Both the position numbers and the translations under genes were made by a program. Of a stretch of 53,183 bases of DNA, positions 26,191 to 35,693 are shown piece after piece. Within the stretch, counting starts at the first letter, position 1, and every line of letters starts with the position of its first letter. Below the pieces are notes generated by a model. The model saw only the letters and a program-made list of their open reading frames with translations, made no database searches and was not told the origin of the DNA. This DNA is from Planctomycetota bacterium (lineage in GTDB: Bacteria > Planctomycetota > Planctomycetia > Pirellulales > Pirellulaceae). The stretch lies in assembly GCA_024277285.1 (NCBI GenBank), contig JAJRVM010000012.1, positions 1 to 53,183 of the forward strand, written 5' to 3'.

Positions 26191-29100
26191 CTACCCTCCG
26201 ATCCTTTCAATGCGAATCGCATCGGCATTGATGCGACCGTCCGCGTCGTCGGACAATTTCACCACCAGGGTCCCACTATCAACTTGGAACGTCGCGGCCA
26301 GATCATCCCAATAGACGCCCGCCTCGGAGAACCCACTGGGCGACACGCGCTGGTCAACATAGACCGTTACCGGATTGGCCGCATCATCCAGGATCGTAAA
26401 GGGCGAATTCGAGGCTCGATTGGTAAAGGCCGTCCAGGTCGCAGAGACGCGATAGTTGCCCGGCAGCAGATTGGTAAAGGTCCAGCTGGCAACATCCGCA
26501 CCGCTGCCGCCGATGCTCTCGTGGATGTCTCCCAGATAGCCCTGCCCGGTCCACCGATTCCACTCACCGACCGATGCAAAACCGGCATCACCATTGTCGA
26601 CGATCACCACGGTGGGTGGCGCAAGCACGGTTCCTTGGATGTTGAAATTGAACGGATTTTCGTCGGCATCGTCGTTGATCAGCGCAACGGTGCCACTGAA
26701 CGTTCCGACATCTGCCGCGTCCAACTGCAACACAAAGGTAGTGCTTTCGTCCGTCGCCAGTGTTGTGGCCCCAGGGCCTGAAACGACACTGAATCCGGCC
26801 GGCACGTCGATCGTCTGGTTCAGTGTCAAGACTTCGCCACCGCGATTCGTCACGGTGAACGTAACTGGCACCGGCGCATTCAGACTGGCACTGCCAAAAT
26901 CAACGCTACTTGCTCCGTCAACCAAATCCGCGCCGCCCTGAGTGACTTGAATTTCAGGAACAGGATCGAGTCGCTCGATACGAACCGCGTCGGCGTTCAG
27001 GCGGCCGTCGGCAAGATCATTCAATCGCACGGCAAGCGTACTTGACGTCACCTCTTGCACCGATCCCAGGTACTGCCAATTCACTCCTCCGTCCGTGAAT
27101 CCAGTCGGAGCCAGACGCTGGTTCACGTAAACCGTCGTCAACGGTGTCGCATCGTCGAGAATCGTAAACGGCGCGTTGGTCGCTCGGTTCGTGTAGTGAG
27201 TCCAGGTGGCGGCAATGCGATAACGTCCTGGCATTAATCCCGTAAATGTCCAGATTGCAACATCCGATCCATTGCCCGGAAGGCTTTCATGAATATCGCT
27301 GTCAAACCCTTGTCCCGTCCAACGTGTCCACTGGCCAACCGCCGCAAACGCAGCGTCGCCGTTATCAACAATCTGGACACTCGGTGGAACCACGACGTTA
27401 CCCGTTAGATCGATATTGAAGGTGCCTTCGTCCGCGTCATTGCTGCCGAAAGAAAGTGCTCCCGTTGCGGCGCCGGTATTACTGGCATCAAACCGCACTG
27501 AAAACGTCGTGCTCGCACCCGGTGCGAGCGTCAGAGCGACAAAGCTCGACGCCAGACTGAAGCCTCCCGAAACGGAGATCGGCTCTTGCAGCAGCAGCGG
27601 CAAGGTGCCAACGTTCTCGACCACAAAAGCCTGAGTAACGGGAACCTCGGGTGGCGTGTTCCCGAAATCGAACATGCCGCTGTCGTCCAACATGATCTGG
27701 CTGTCCACGGACACCTGGATCTCGGGCGCCTCAGGCAAGCGTTCCAGGCGAATCGCATCCGCATTGACGCGACCGTTCGCGGCGTTGCTTAATTGGACAA
27801 CCACGTCTCCACTTTCCACTAACAATGTGCCACCGAGCCAAGCCCAATCGGCATTTGCTTCGGTAAAATCGCTCGGAGCAACTTGCTGATTGACCGCTGC
27901 CGACGCCGCCACGACCCCACCGACCGATACATCGAACGGCGCGTCAGTCGCGCGATTCGAGTGCGTTGTCCAGGTGGCGGCAACTCGATAGTAGCCGGGC
28001 AGCGGATTGGCAAATGTCCAACTCGCGACATCCGCGCCGCTTCCCGCCAAGCCTTCGTGAATATCGTTCTCATAGCCTTGACCGGACCACTGCGACCACG
28101 CACCGACCGTGCTGAATGACGCGTCACCATTGTCGACGATCTGGACTGCGGGAGGATCTTCGACATTGCCTTCAACCGTAAAGGTGAATGGGGCCTCGTC
28201 GGCATCGTTGCTGCCAAACGAGATGTCGCCACTAAACGAACCAGCTGCCGTCGCGTCCAGGCTGATCGTAAATGTCGTCGTCTCGTCCGTTGCCAGCGTC
28301 GTCGCGGCAAAGCTGGACACAAGCGAGAACCCTTCCGGCACGGTAACGGGCGCAGACAACACCAGATCGGCACCACCTAGATTACGAACGGTAAACGTCC
28401 GCTGCAACGCTGTCCCCGTGGTCGTCGTGCCAAGATCGATGATCGTGACCCCATCCGTGATATCGGCTCCCTCCAAACGCACATCGATTTCCGGAACGGC
28501 ATCGATCCGTTCGATGCGGATCGCGTCGGCATTCACACGACCGTTCGCATCGTCGGTCAGTTCAACGACAAGCGTGTTGCCCGTGATCGTGTACACGCCA
28601 TCCAAGTACTGCCACGGTGTGTTGTTTTCGCTAAAGTCGGCCGGAGCGAGTAGCTGATTCACATCGACGGTGCCCAGGGCCGTTGCGTTGTCGAGAACCG
28701 TGAAAGGCGAGTCGGTTGCGCGGTTGGTATAGACCGTCCAGGTCGCGGCAACTCGATACTTTCCGGGCAAGATCCGCTCGAACGTCCAATCGGCCTTGTC
28801 CTGTCCGGTACCGGCAAGACTCTCGTGCACATCTCCCTCATAGCCCTGACCGGTCCACTGTGTCCACTCACCAACCGAAGCGAACGCGGCATCACCATTG
28901 TCGACAACCTGCACGGCCGGCGGAATCGCAACGGTTCCATTAACCGTAAAACTGAATGGGTTTTCGTCCGGATCATCGTTGCCGAAGCTGACTTCCCCGC
29001 TGTACGTGCCTTCCACATCGCCATCGAGCCGCACGGAAAACGTTGTGGCCTCGCCAACACCGACAACCGTCGTTCCAAAGCTCGTGGCCAGACTGTATCC

Positions 29101-30687
29101 GGCCGGAACGGTAATCGGTTCGATCAGCGTGAGCGGCTCGATTCCACGATTCTTGACCGTGAAGGTCAGATCGATCGCCAGTCCAGGTGGCGTGTTGCCA
29201 TATTCGACAACCCCACCACCATCAGCAAGATTCTCGGCTCCCAGAAGCACTTGGATTTCAGGGGCGGGAACCACCTCCACACCAACCGCACCTGCCGCGT
29301 TAAGTCGGCCACCGGTCACGGTGATACCGTCCATGGAACTGATGGGATCAACCGTCTGAAGTACTTGGTTGATGACCTGAGCGTAGCTCCAATCGGGATG
29401 CAGGTCACGCACCAATGCGATCACACCGGCCACATGAGGTGACGCCATCGAGGTACCCGAATTCAAACCGTAGCCATTGTTGGGGACGGTGCTGAGGATA
29501 TCGACACCGGGCGCGGCCAGGTCAACGGTTGTAGCTCCGTAGTTTGAAAAGAGTGGTTTCGCGTCGTTGTGATCGACCGCAGCCACGGAAATCACATTGT
29601 CCAGGTCAATGTTGGCTGGCCAAAACGGATCCGTGTCGTTGTCCATGCCCCAACCAATGAAATTCCCATTCCCCGCCGCAGCCACGAAAACGTGGTCCGC
29701 GGCCCGCGCTGCGTTGACCGAGTCATAAAGCGCTTGCGAGAAATTGCCGTTGTAACCCCAACTGTTGTTCGACAGGGTTGCACCGTTGGCCACCGCGTAG
29801 TCAAGAGCCCGGATGGCATCATCGGTATCACCACTGCCCGACGCGTCCAGGAATTTCACCGCCATGATCTGGGCATTCCAATTGATGCCCGTCACACCCA
29901 CACCGTTGTTCCCGACCGCGGCGATGGTGCCGGCGACATGCGTTCCATGCCCTTGATCGTCCAACGGGTCACCATCGTTGTTGGCAAAGTCGTAACCATG
30001 GATGTCGTCGACGTAACCATTTCCGTCATTGTCGATGCCGTCGCCAGGAATCTCGCCCGTGTTGACCCACATGTTGGCGGCAAGATCCTCGTGCCGATAG
30101 TCAACGCCCGTGTCGATCACTGCCACAATCGTATTGCCACTTCCTACCGTGGCATCCCAAGCCTCCACTGCATCGATATCGGAATCGTAGGTGCCACCCG
30201 TTTGCTCTTCGTTATTCAAGCCCCACAAGTCGTCGAAACGAGGATCATTCGCTACGGCCGTGGCTTGAATGCGGTAATTCGGTTCGGCATAGACGACCGC
30301 GTCGTGGCCTCGCAACATGTCCAACGCCGCTTCAACACTCACGTACTCCGGCAAAGTGATTTCGCGCAAACTCGATAGCATGCGGTACTCGGCTTCCACT
30401 TGCACACTGAACGGCAGCGGCGTCACGTTCGGGCCCATATTGATTCGATCGGGTGACACCTCGTCACGAAAGCGAATGAGCAGACTGTCTGCAGCATATT
30501 GGGTCGTATCCACACTCAATCCCGTTGCCAACGTGTCGATTCCACCGTCCAACCCGGCCAATAGTTGGCGTTCTTCCAACCGCTCGACGCGCAGCGACCG
30601 AGTACGCGATGACTTGTGGATGCGACCGAGAATGCGACGACGGCTTTGACGACGTTGACGCAATTGCTGTGAATTCAGGTGGAACAT
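26191..30687 (-). CDS. Secreted subtilisin-like (S8) protease with repeated C-terminal modules
   Basis: A 1498-residue protein. The N terminus is basic and carries the planctomycete export-associated motif RVERLEERQLLAG (about residues 33-45). A prodomain-like segment follows (about 65-140), then the S8 catalytic domain with Asp192 (AVIDTGVD), His247 (GHGTHVAG), oxyanion Asn340 and Ser413 (GTSMASPHVAG). A DNDGNGYVDD stretch resembles a calcium-binding insert. The remaining ~1000 residues alternate two modules four times: a beta-sandwich like choice-of-anchor D (TFTVKNRGIEPLTL...) and a golvesin-C-like module (VVDNGDA.F..VG.W..W.GQGY..D.HE). These probably bind surface polymers or matrix. The long gene stands alone. 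Confidence 0.9.
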   Translation of the reverse strand: MFHLNSQQLRQRRQSRRRILGRIHKSSRTRSLRVERLEERQLLAGLDGGIDTLATGLSVDTTQYAADSLLIRFRDEVSPDRINMGPNVTPLPFSVQVEAEYRMLSSLREITLPEYVSVEAALDMLRGHDAVVYAEPNYRIQATAVANDPRFDDLWGLNNEEQTGGTYDSDIDAVEAWDATVGSGNTIVAVIDTGVDYRHEDLAANMWVNTGEIPGDGIDNDGNGYVDDIHGYDFANNDGDPLDDQGHGTHVAGTIAAVGNNGVGVTGINWNAQIMAVKFLDASGSGDTDDAIRALDYAVANGATLSNNSWGYNGNFSQALYDSVNAARAADHVFVAAAGNGNFIGWGMDNDTDPFWPANIDLDNVISVAAVDHNDAKPLFSNYGATTVDLAAPGVDILSTVPNNGYGLNSGTSMASPHVAGVIALVRDLHPDWSYAQVINQVLQTVDPISSMDGITVTGGRLNAAGAVGVEVVPAPEIQVLLGAENLADGGGVVEYGNTPPGLAIDLTFTVKNRGIEPLTLIEPITVPAGYSLATSFGTTVVGVGEATTFSVRLDGDVEGTYSGEVSFGNDDPDENPFSFTVNGTVAIPPAVQVVDNGDAAFASVGEWTQWTGQGYEGDVHESLAGTGQDKADWTFERILPGKYRVAATWTVYTNRATDSPFTVLDNATALGTVDVNQLLAPADFSENNTPWQYLDGVYTITGNTLVVELTDDANGRVNADAIRIERIDAVPEIDVRLEGADITDGVTIIDLGTTTTGTALQRTFTVRNLGGADLVLSAPVTVPEGFSLVSSFAATTLATDETTTFTISLDATAAGSFSGDISFGSNDADEAPFTFTVEGNVEDPPAVQIVDNGDASFSTVGAWSQWSGQGYENDIHEGLAGSGADVASWTFANPLPGYYRVAATWTTHSNRATDAPFDVSVGGVVAASAAVNQQVAPSDFTEANADWAWLGGTLLVESGDVVVQLSNAANGRVNADAIRLERLPEAPEIQVSVDSQIMLDDSGMFDFGNTPPEVPVTQAFVVENVGTLPLLLQEPISVSGGFSLASSFVALTLAPGASTTFSVRFDASNTGAATGALSFGSNDADEGTFNIDLTGNVVVPPSVQIVDNGDAAFAAVGQWTRWTGQGFDSDIHESLPGNGSDVAIWTFTGLMPGRYRIAATWTHYTNRATNAPFTILDDATPLTTVYVNQRLAPTGFTDGGVNWQYLGSVQEVTSSTLAVRLNDLADGRLNADAVRIERLDPVPEIQVTQGGADLVDGASSVDFGSASLNAPVPVTFTVTNRGGEVLTLNQTIDVPAGFSVVSGPGATTLATDESTTFVLQLDAADVGTFSGTVALINDDADENPFNFNIQGTVLAPPTVVIVDNGDAGFASVGEWNRWTGQGYLGDIHESIGGSGADVASWTFTNLLPGNYRVSATWTAFTNRASNSPFTILDDAANPVTVYVDQRVSPSGFSEAGVYWDDLAATFQVDSGTLVVKLSDDADGRINADAIRIERIGG

Positions 30688-31087
30688 GCGAGTTTTGCCC
30701 CTTGCAGGATTTCAAACGGTTAAACCGGCCAATGGCTCGAATCTACCCCCACCACTGACCAGGTTTCAAGGAACCAAAAGGACTTTTAGGCGCGATTTGG
30801 CAAAGCCGTTTCAAAGCAACCCGCATAACCGGCAAAGTCACTGTGCGCCACGGCATATCGAGGCTGGTGACAGACACAGCGCGCAGATTCGACGATTCCT
30901 GAACGGCTCAAAACGCCCAAGAGAAACGTAGAGTCGAAGAGGGCCAATCCCCACTTGCCGCCGCACTCCGTCACGTCGCTTGCGAGTGGACCAACCGGTT
31001 CAATACGTGCCTCGCTCATGCAACGCCACGTGAAACCGGTAGCGGCAAACGCTTCAACTCCGATCGACGCGTCATGAAAGCAGCTCG
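30688..31087. other. Divergent intergenic region, protease / GT-C gene
   Basis: About 400 bases between divergent genes; promoters for both should lie here. I see no gene, no assigned repeat, and no confident promoter boxes. Confidence 0.4.
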
Positions 31088-33064
31088 ATGGTACTAAAGG
31101 CCTCGCGAAGCTTGAGTCTCCGGGTGCTCGATTCCGACACCTCCACCAAGACGCTGCTCTGGGGTACGGTTGCCATCGTTGGAAGCGTTGTCCTCCTGGC
31201 CAGCTCACTCCACAACGGCTGGGTACCGCACGACACCGGGCAGTTGGGACAAACGGCGCAGCGCATTCTCGACGGGGAAATGCAGCACCGCGATTTTGAC
31301 GAACCTTATACAGGCGCCCTGGGACACTTAAATGCGTTGGCATTTCGATTGACCGGGATTCGCGCCGAGTCCATGCGTTGGCCCCTGCTGGCCTACGCCA
31401 GTTTGTTCATCGTCGCCATTTACATTTTAGCAGCGCGAGTGACGGTGCCGTGGGTTGCTGCGCTGGTCACGCTACTGTGCGCTAGTCTGACCTTACCGAT
31501 CTATTCTGCCAGCATGCCCTCCTGGTACAACCTGTTCTTCACGGTCTTCGGTGTCTTGGCGCTGCTGGAACATCTTGATACCGGTCGGCGGCGATGGCTG
31601 TTCTGGGCTGGCTGCTGTGCAGGCTGTTCGCTGGCAATAAAAATCACGGGCTTGTATTTCGTCGCTACCGGATTGCTATACATTGCGTTCTACGGAACCG
31701 TTAGCACGAGAACGCTGAGTGCGGAAACCCATCGTTCGGGAACGCAGCGTACGCGAACAGGTGGCGCACAGGGACGAGCCTATTCGGCTTTGATCCTCAC
31801 TGCGTGCGTGGCGTTTGGCATGCTGGGGTTGGCGTTCACCAAAGGTGCTCAGCCATGGATCAACCTGGTCCATTTCACCATGCCGATGATGGCCGTCGCC
31901 GCGTGCCTCGCCTGGCAACAATGGCGTCACCGGCCAGCCGCGTTCTGGCCGCAACTGAAGGGCTACCTGCTCGATCTATTGCCGCTGAGCCTCGGCATCG
32001 CGGTGGCAATCAGCCTGCTGCTGGTTCCGTATATCGTGACTGGCTCGATGGGCGACCTTTACCGAGGTTTATTCGTATTACCTACGCTTCGCGTCGAACA
32101 TGCCGCATTAGCGCCACCCGAATTGAAGTGGATGTGCCTTTCGCTGCCCGTGACGGGGCTATTAATTGTGGGCCTGTTTCGCCCCGCAAAGTCACTCAAC
32201 AAACCGTTCATACTGGCGGCAATTGCATTTACGTGTGGCGTGCTTTTCTTCGCGTCAAATTCCATCCGCGGTTACTTCTATCTGTTCCAGGCTCTACGCA
32301 ACCAGATTCCGCTGCTGGTGCTGGTCGGAATGGCACACGTTGTCACCAAGATCCCCATCAAGAATCGCGCTGCGGTTTTTCTGGTGGTGACCGCTACCGC
32401 GCTAAGCAGTCTGGTGCAGTACCCGTACGCGTATGGATCGTACTTCTTTTTTTCCGCTCCGTTAATGGTCATCGCGATATTGTACGTGGTGTGTAATCAG
32501 CCCTTCGCGCCGAAACCGATCTATGCCATCCTGCTCGTCTTCTTGCTGGCACTGGCAATTGTGCGGATCCCGCAACCCGACCCGCGACTGTTGAACGGGT
32601 TTTACGAGCCCAGTTTTCCGACCGAGAGGATGAACCTTACTCGGTGCAAGCTGCGCGTCTACCGTGAAGATGCGCGAGTCTATCGAGAACTGGTCGAGCT
32701 GATCCACTCGCTCACGCCACCCGGCAGCTATATTTACGCCGCCCCCGACTGCCCGGAAGTCTACTTTTTATCCGGCATGAAGAACGCCACACGCACGTTC
32801 TACGAGCTTTTTGACGGGTCGGTGAGCCGCGACCGTCAACAGAAGTTGGCTGAGTTGCTTGATCGCCAACACGTCAATGTGTTAGTGATCAATCACAACC
32901 CACGTTTTTCGGACGAACTGTCTGCCCATTACCTGGAAGCGTTGCATGCGCGCTATCCGAACTCCCAAACCATCCGTGGCGCGCTGGAACCCGGCGAACC
33001 ACCCACCGATCTCTTCACCATTCTGTGGCGCCGCCCGCCCCCTACCCGCTCGTCAGGCGGGTAA
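31088..33064 (+). CDS. Polytopic GT-C type glycosyltransferase-like membrane protein
   Basis: A 658-residue protein with roughly ten to twelve TM helices. The first periplasmic loop carries the acidic pattern expected of GT-C enzymes (HDTGQLGQTAQRILDGEMQHRDFDEPYTG, about residues 54-82; two stretches DxG and RDFDEPY). The C-terminal 130 residues are soluble (YIYAAPDCPEVYFLSGMKN...). GT-C enzymes move a sugar from a polyprenyl-phosphate donor to an acceptor on the outer face of the membrane. The next gene is a GT2 enzyme of the type that makes such donors. Acceptor and sugar are unknown, and a weak start region leaves the exact N terminus unsure. Confidence 0.75.
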   Translation: MVLKASRSLSLRVLDSDTSTKTLLWGTVAIVGSVVLLASSLHNGWVPHDTGQLGQTAQRILDGEMQHRDFDEPYTGALGHLNALAFRLTGIRAESMRWPLLAYASLFIVAIYILAARVTVPWVAALVTLLCASLTLPIYSASMPSWYNLFFTVFGVLALLEHLDTGRRRWLFWAGCCAGCSLAIKITGLYFVATGLLYIAFYGTVSTRTLSAETHRSGTQRTRTGGAQGRAYSALILTACVAFGMLGLAFTKGAQPWINLVHFTMPMMAVAACLAWQQWRHRPAAFWPQLKGYLLDLLPLSLGIAVAISLLLVPYIVTGSMGDLYRGLFVLPTLRVEHAALAPPELKWMCLSLPVTGLLIVGLFRPAKSLNKPFILAAIAFTCGVLFFASNSIRGYFYLFQALRNQIPLLVLVGMAHVVTKIPIKNRAAVFLVVTATALSSLVQYPYAYGSYFFFSAPLMVIAILYVVCNQPFAPKPIYAILLVFLLALAIVRIPQPDPRLLNGFYEPSFPTERMNLTRCKLRVYREDARVYRELVELIHSLTPPGSYIYAAPDCPEVYFLSGMKNATRTFYELFDGSVSRDRQQKLAELLDRQHVNVLVINHNPRFSDELSAHYLEALHARYPNSQTIRGALEPGEPPTDLFTILWRRPPPTRSSGG

Positions 33065-33284
33065 ACCAATTTGGCAAGTTAGACCGTGCATCGCCCCAAC
33101 AACCCGCCCCCTGCCTTTCCCAACCCGCTTTGCATGCACACCCACGCAGTCACATCGTAGGCCATGTACCGATTGTACCGCCCTGCTGTTTGGGCCGAGG
33201 CGATGCTATTGGTGAGCTATAGTTTTCTGGGAATTTCGGCAAGTGTCTATTTCAATGAGCCTCATTCACGGGAAAGGCGAGACG

Positions 33285-34328
33285 ATGAAGCAAACTCCGC
33301 GCATCTCGGTCGCTATCCCGATCTACAACGAAGAATCCGTGCTCCCAGAACTCTACCGCCGGCTTACGGCGGTCTTAGATGATTTGCCGGGCGGTCCGCA
33401 CGAGATCGTTTTTGTCGATGATGGCAGCTCTGACGGCACGCGAGAAATACTCGTGACACTCGCCGATATCAACCCCCAAGTGACCGTCGTCGAACTGTCT
33501 CGCAATTTCGGACATCAGGCCGCCCTGTCAGCCGCATTGGATCACGTTAACGGCGATGTTGTCGTGACGATGGACGGCGACCTGCAAGACACTCCCGAGA
33601 CGATTCCCCGCTTTCTAGAACAATATGCTGACGGGGCCGACGTCGTCTACGCGATTCGGCAAGACCGAAAAGAAAGCTGGATACTCCGGTTCTGTTACGA
33701 CAGTTTCTATCGCATCATCACGGCGCTGGCCGATATTCCGTTACCGATCGGGGCCGGTGACTTTGGCTTGATGTCGCGACGTGTTGTCGATGTGCTGCGG
33801 CAATCGCAAGAACGGCATCGATACCTGCGCGGGTTGAGGACGTGGGCCGGATTTCGTCAAGTCGGGATTCCAGTTGAACGCGATCGTCGGCATTCGGGCG
33901 AGTCGAAATACAGTCTGCGCAAGCTACTCCAATTGGCGTTCGACGGCATCTTCTCGTTTTCCGTGGTTCCGCTACGCGCCGCGACACTATTGGGTGGCAT
34001 CGCCATCGCTGCCTCGACGCTGTTCGCTGTTTACAGCTTGTTCGCCAAATTCGTCTTGGATCAGTCTCCCACCGGTTTTACGGCACTCTATATCTCGATG
34101 GCGTTCTTCGCCGGAGTGCAATTGACGTTTCTGGGAGTAATCGGCGAGTACGTCGGGCGAACCTACGAAGAGGTCAAACGGCGCCCGATCTACATTGCTG
34201 ACCGCGTCCTTAATCCGAATCGCTCTACGAGTACTACCGGTATCCCGCCCGCGCAGCACACCGTGCCAACAACGACGATGCCGTCAAACAGCAAGATTTT
34301 GGCATCCGTGATTGGCAATCATGAATAG
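33285..34328 (+). CDS. GT2 family glycosyltransferase, polyprenyl-phosphate type
   Basis: A 347-residue enzyme with a GT-A domain (ISVAIPIYNEESVLPELYRRL, VFVDDGSSDGT, TMDGDLQDTPETIP with the DxD-type metal site, GDFGLMSRRVVD, GLRTWAGFRQVGIP) and two C-terminal TM helices (about residues 230-255 and 268-290). This layout fits GtrB/ArnC/DPM1-like enzymes, which charge undecaprenyl phosphate with a sugar. I use ATG 33285 (MKQTPRIS), preceded by AAGGCGAG, over GTG 33243. It likely supplies the donor for the GT-C protein upstream and overlaps the next gene by eight bases. Confidence 0.9.
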   Translation: MKQTPRISVAIPIYNEESVLPELYRRLTAVLDDLPGGPHEIVFVDDGSSDGTREILVTLADINPQVTVVELSRNFGHQAALSAALDHVNGDVVVTMDGDLQDTPETIPRFLEQYADGADVVYAIRQDRKESWILRFCYDSFYRIITALADIPLPIGAGDFGLMSRRVVDVLRQSQERHRYLRGLRTWAGFRQVGIPVERDRRHSGESKYSLRKLLQLAFDGIFSFSVVPLRAATLLGGIAIAASTLFAVYSLFAKFVLDQSPTGFTALYISMAFFAGVQLTFLGVIGEYVGRTYEEVKRRPIYIADRVLNPNRSTSTTGIPPAQHTVPTTTMPSNSKILASVIGNHE

Positions 34329-35121
34329 CGATTACGCAGCGAATTACCGCAACCTCTATCGAAACCACTGGTGGTGGCGGGCACGTGAAGAGGCCGTCTT
34401 GCGAGTGCTCCGCGCGCAATTCCAATCGTCCCCGACGTCGCGCATCCTCGATATCGGCTGTGGTGACGGATTGCTATTCAACCAACTCGCTTCATTGGGC
34501 GATGTGCATGGCGTTGAGGTTTGCTCGGATCTAGTCTCGGCCGACAATCCCTGGCGGTCGAGGATCTATGTAGGCCCTTTTGACGAACAGTACCAGCCGG
34601 CGCGGAAATTCGATCTGATCCTGATGCTCGACGTGCTCGAACATTTTGCCGATCCAATCGCGGCACTGCAACACGCCGGCAGACTCTTGAGGCCAAACGG
34701 TCTTCTGCTGATCCACGTCCCCGCTTTCCGCACGCTCTGGACCTCGCACGACGACTTCAATCACCACTACACGCGTTATTCCAAAGGTTCGTTGACGCAG
34801 TCGTTGCACGAAGCGGACTTTGGCGTCAGTCATCTGCAATACACGTTCTATTGGACTTGCCCCGTGAAGCTAGCAATCCGGGCGAAAGAACGAATTATGA
34901 CAGTGGCCCCCAAACCTGCCGCGGTGCCAGCAGCTTGGATTAACAACGCTTGCTACCATCTTTGTCGCCTGGAACAACGTCTGTTCCGTCATCGCTCACC
35001 AGGGTTTGGCAGCTCGATCCTGGCCCTGGCACGGCATGCTCGGTCCAGAAACCCAACCACCGATTCACACATAACGACGGTTCCTGTTCCGGTGCCCGAG
35101 TTGGAAACCTGTGAGACATGA
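34321..35121 (+). CDS. Class I SAM-dependent methyltransferase
   Basis: A protein of about 266 residues. Motif I (ILDIGCGDGLLFNQLASLG), FDLILMLDVLEHFADP and LLRPNGLLLIHVPA define a class I methyltransferase of the Methyltransf_11/23 group. A short basic, hydrophobic C-terminal region follows (VKLAIRAKERIM), which might contact the membrane. The ATG overlaps the end of the GT2 gene (ATGAATAG), indicating translational coupling. By context it probably modifies a glycolipid or a polyprenyl-linked sugar, but the substrate is unproven. Confidence 0.85.
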   Translation: MNSDYAANYRNLYRNHWWWRAREEAVLRVLRAQFQSSPTSRILDIGCGDGLLFNQLASLGDVHGVEVCSDLVSADNPWRSRIYVGPFDEQYQPARKFDLILMLDVLEHFADPIAALQHAGRLLRPNGLLLIHVPAFRTLWTSHDDFNHHYTRYSKGSLTQSLHEADFGVSHLQYTFYWTCPVKLAIRAKERIMTVAPKPAAVPAAWINNACYHLCRLEQRLFRHRSPGFGSSILALARHARSRNPTTDSHITTVPVPVPELETCET

Positions 35122-35127
35122 GACGCA

Positions 35128-35692
35128 GTGTGGCACGGCACTCCGTGCCGTGAAGCAGCGGCGCGTGGCACTCTCCAGAGCGAGCAAGATGCCATATCAC
35201 CCACGGCACCACCACGGGAGGCCGACCCAACGGGGCGGCGCACCAAGATGCTAGGCAATGGTAAGAACACTGGCTCCGCTGGCGAGACACGAGGCAATTC
35301 ACTCTTGCACGAAACGCCAAAAGATCACGCCGATCTCCACTCACTCAGCCAGTGCCACACAACACCGCAGGCGAACAGAAGCCTGGGTTAGCCGCCACCA
35401 ATGAGGCCTGAAGGGCCGCGTTCCTAACGGGGATGCAAAACGCGTTCCGATGCGGCCTCAGCCATGCGGCGGTGTGGTGGTTCGATTTGCGTTCGGCCGT
35501 CGGCGTGATGGGCGTGGTTACCCAGGGTTCCGGTCTCACGACCTCCGCCCTGGGCTATCATAGCATGGGCCCCGTTGGGGCCATCTCCGACCCAAAGGGG
35601 GCGCACCAAGATGCTAGGCAGTGGTAAGAGCACTGGCAAGCAACGGCACGGAGTGCCGTACCACTCTGCGTCGGGAAGGATTCCCGAGCTAC
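35128..35692. repeat. Repeat-filled intergenic region (several dispersed elements)
   Basis: Built almost wholly from dispersed elements: CACGGCACTCCGTGCCGTG (about 35133), the composite repeat in pieces (35195-35235 and 35380-35430), the GATGCGGCCTCAGCCATGCG segment (35449) also seen reversed near 25950, an inverted TAGCCCAGG-type arm (35545-35580), ACGGCACGGAGTGCCGT (35644) and GGGAAGGATTCCCGAGCTAC (35672). The last two form hairpins just downstream of nuoN and may shape its 3' end. No gene supported. Confidence 0.85.
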
Positions 35693-35693
35693 G

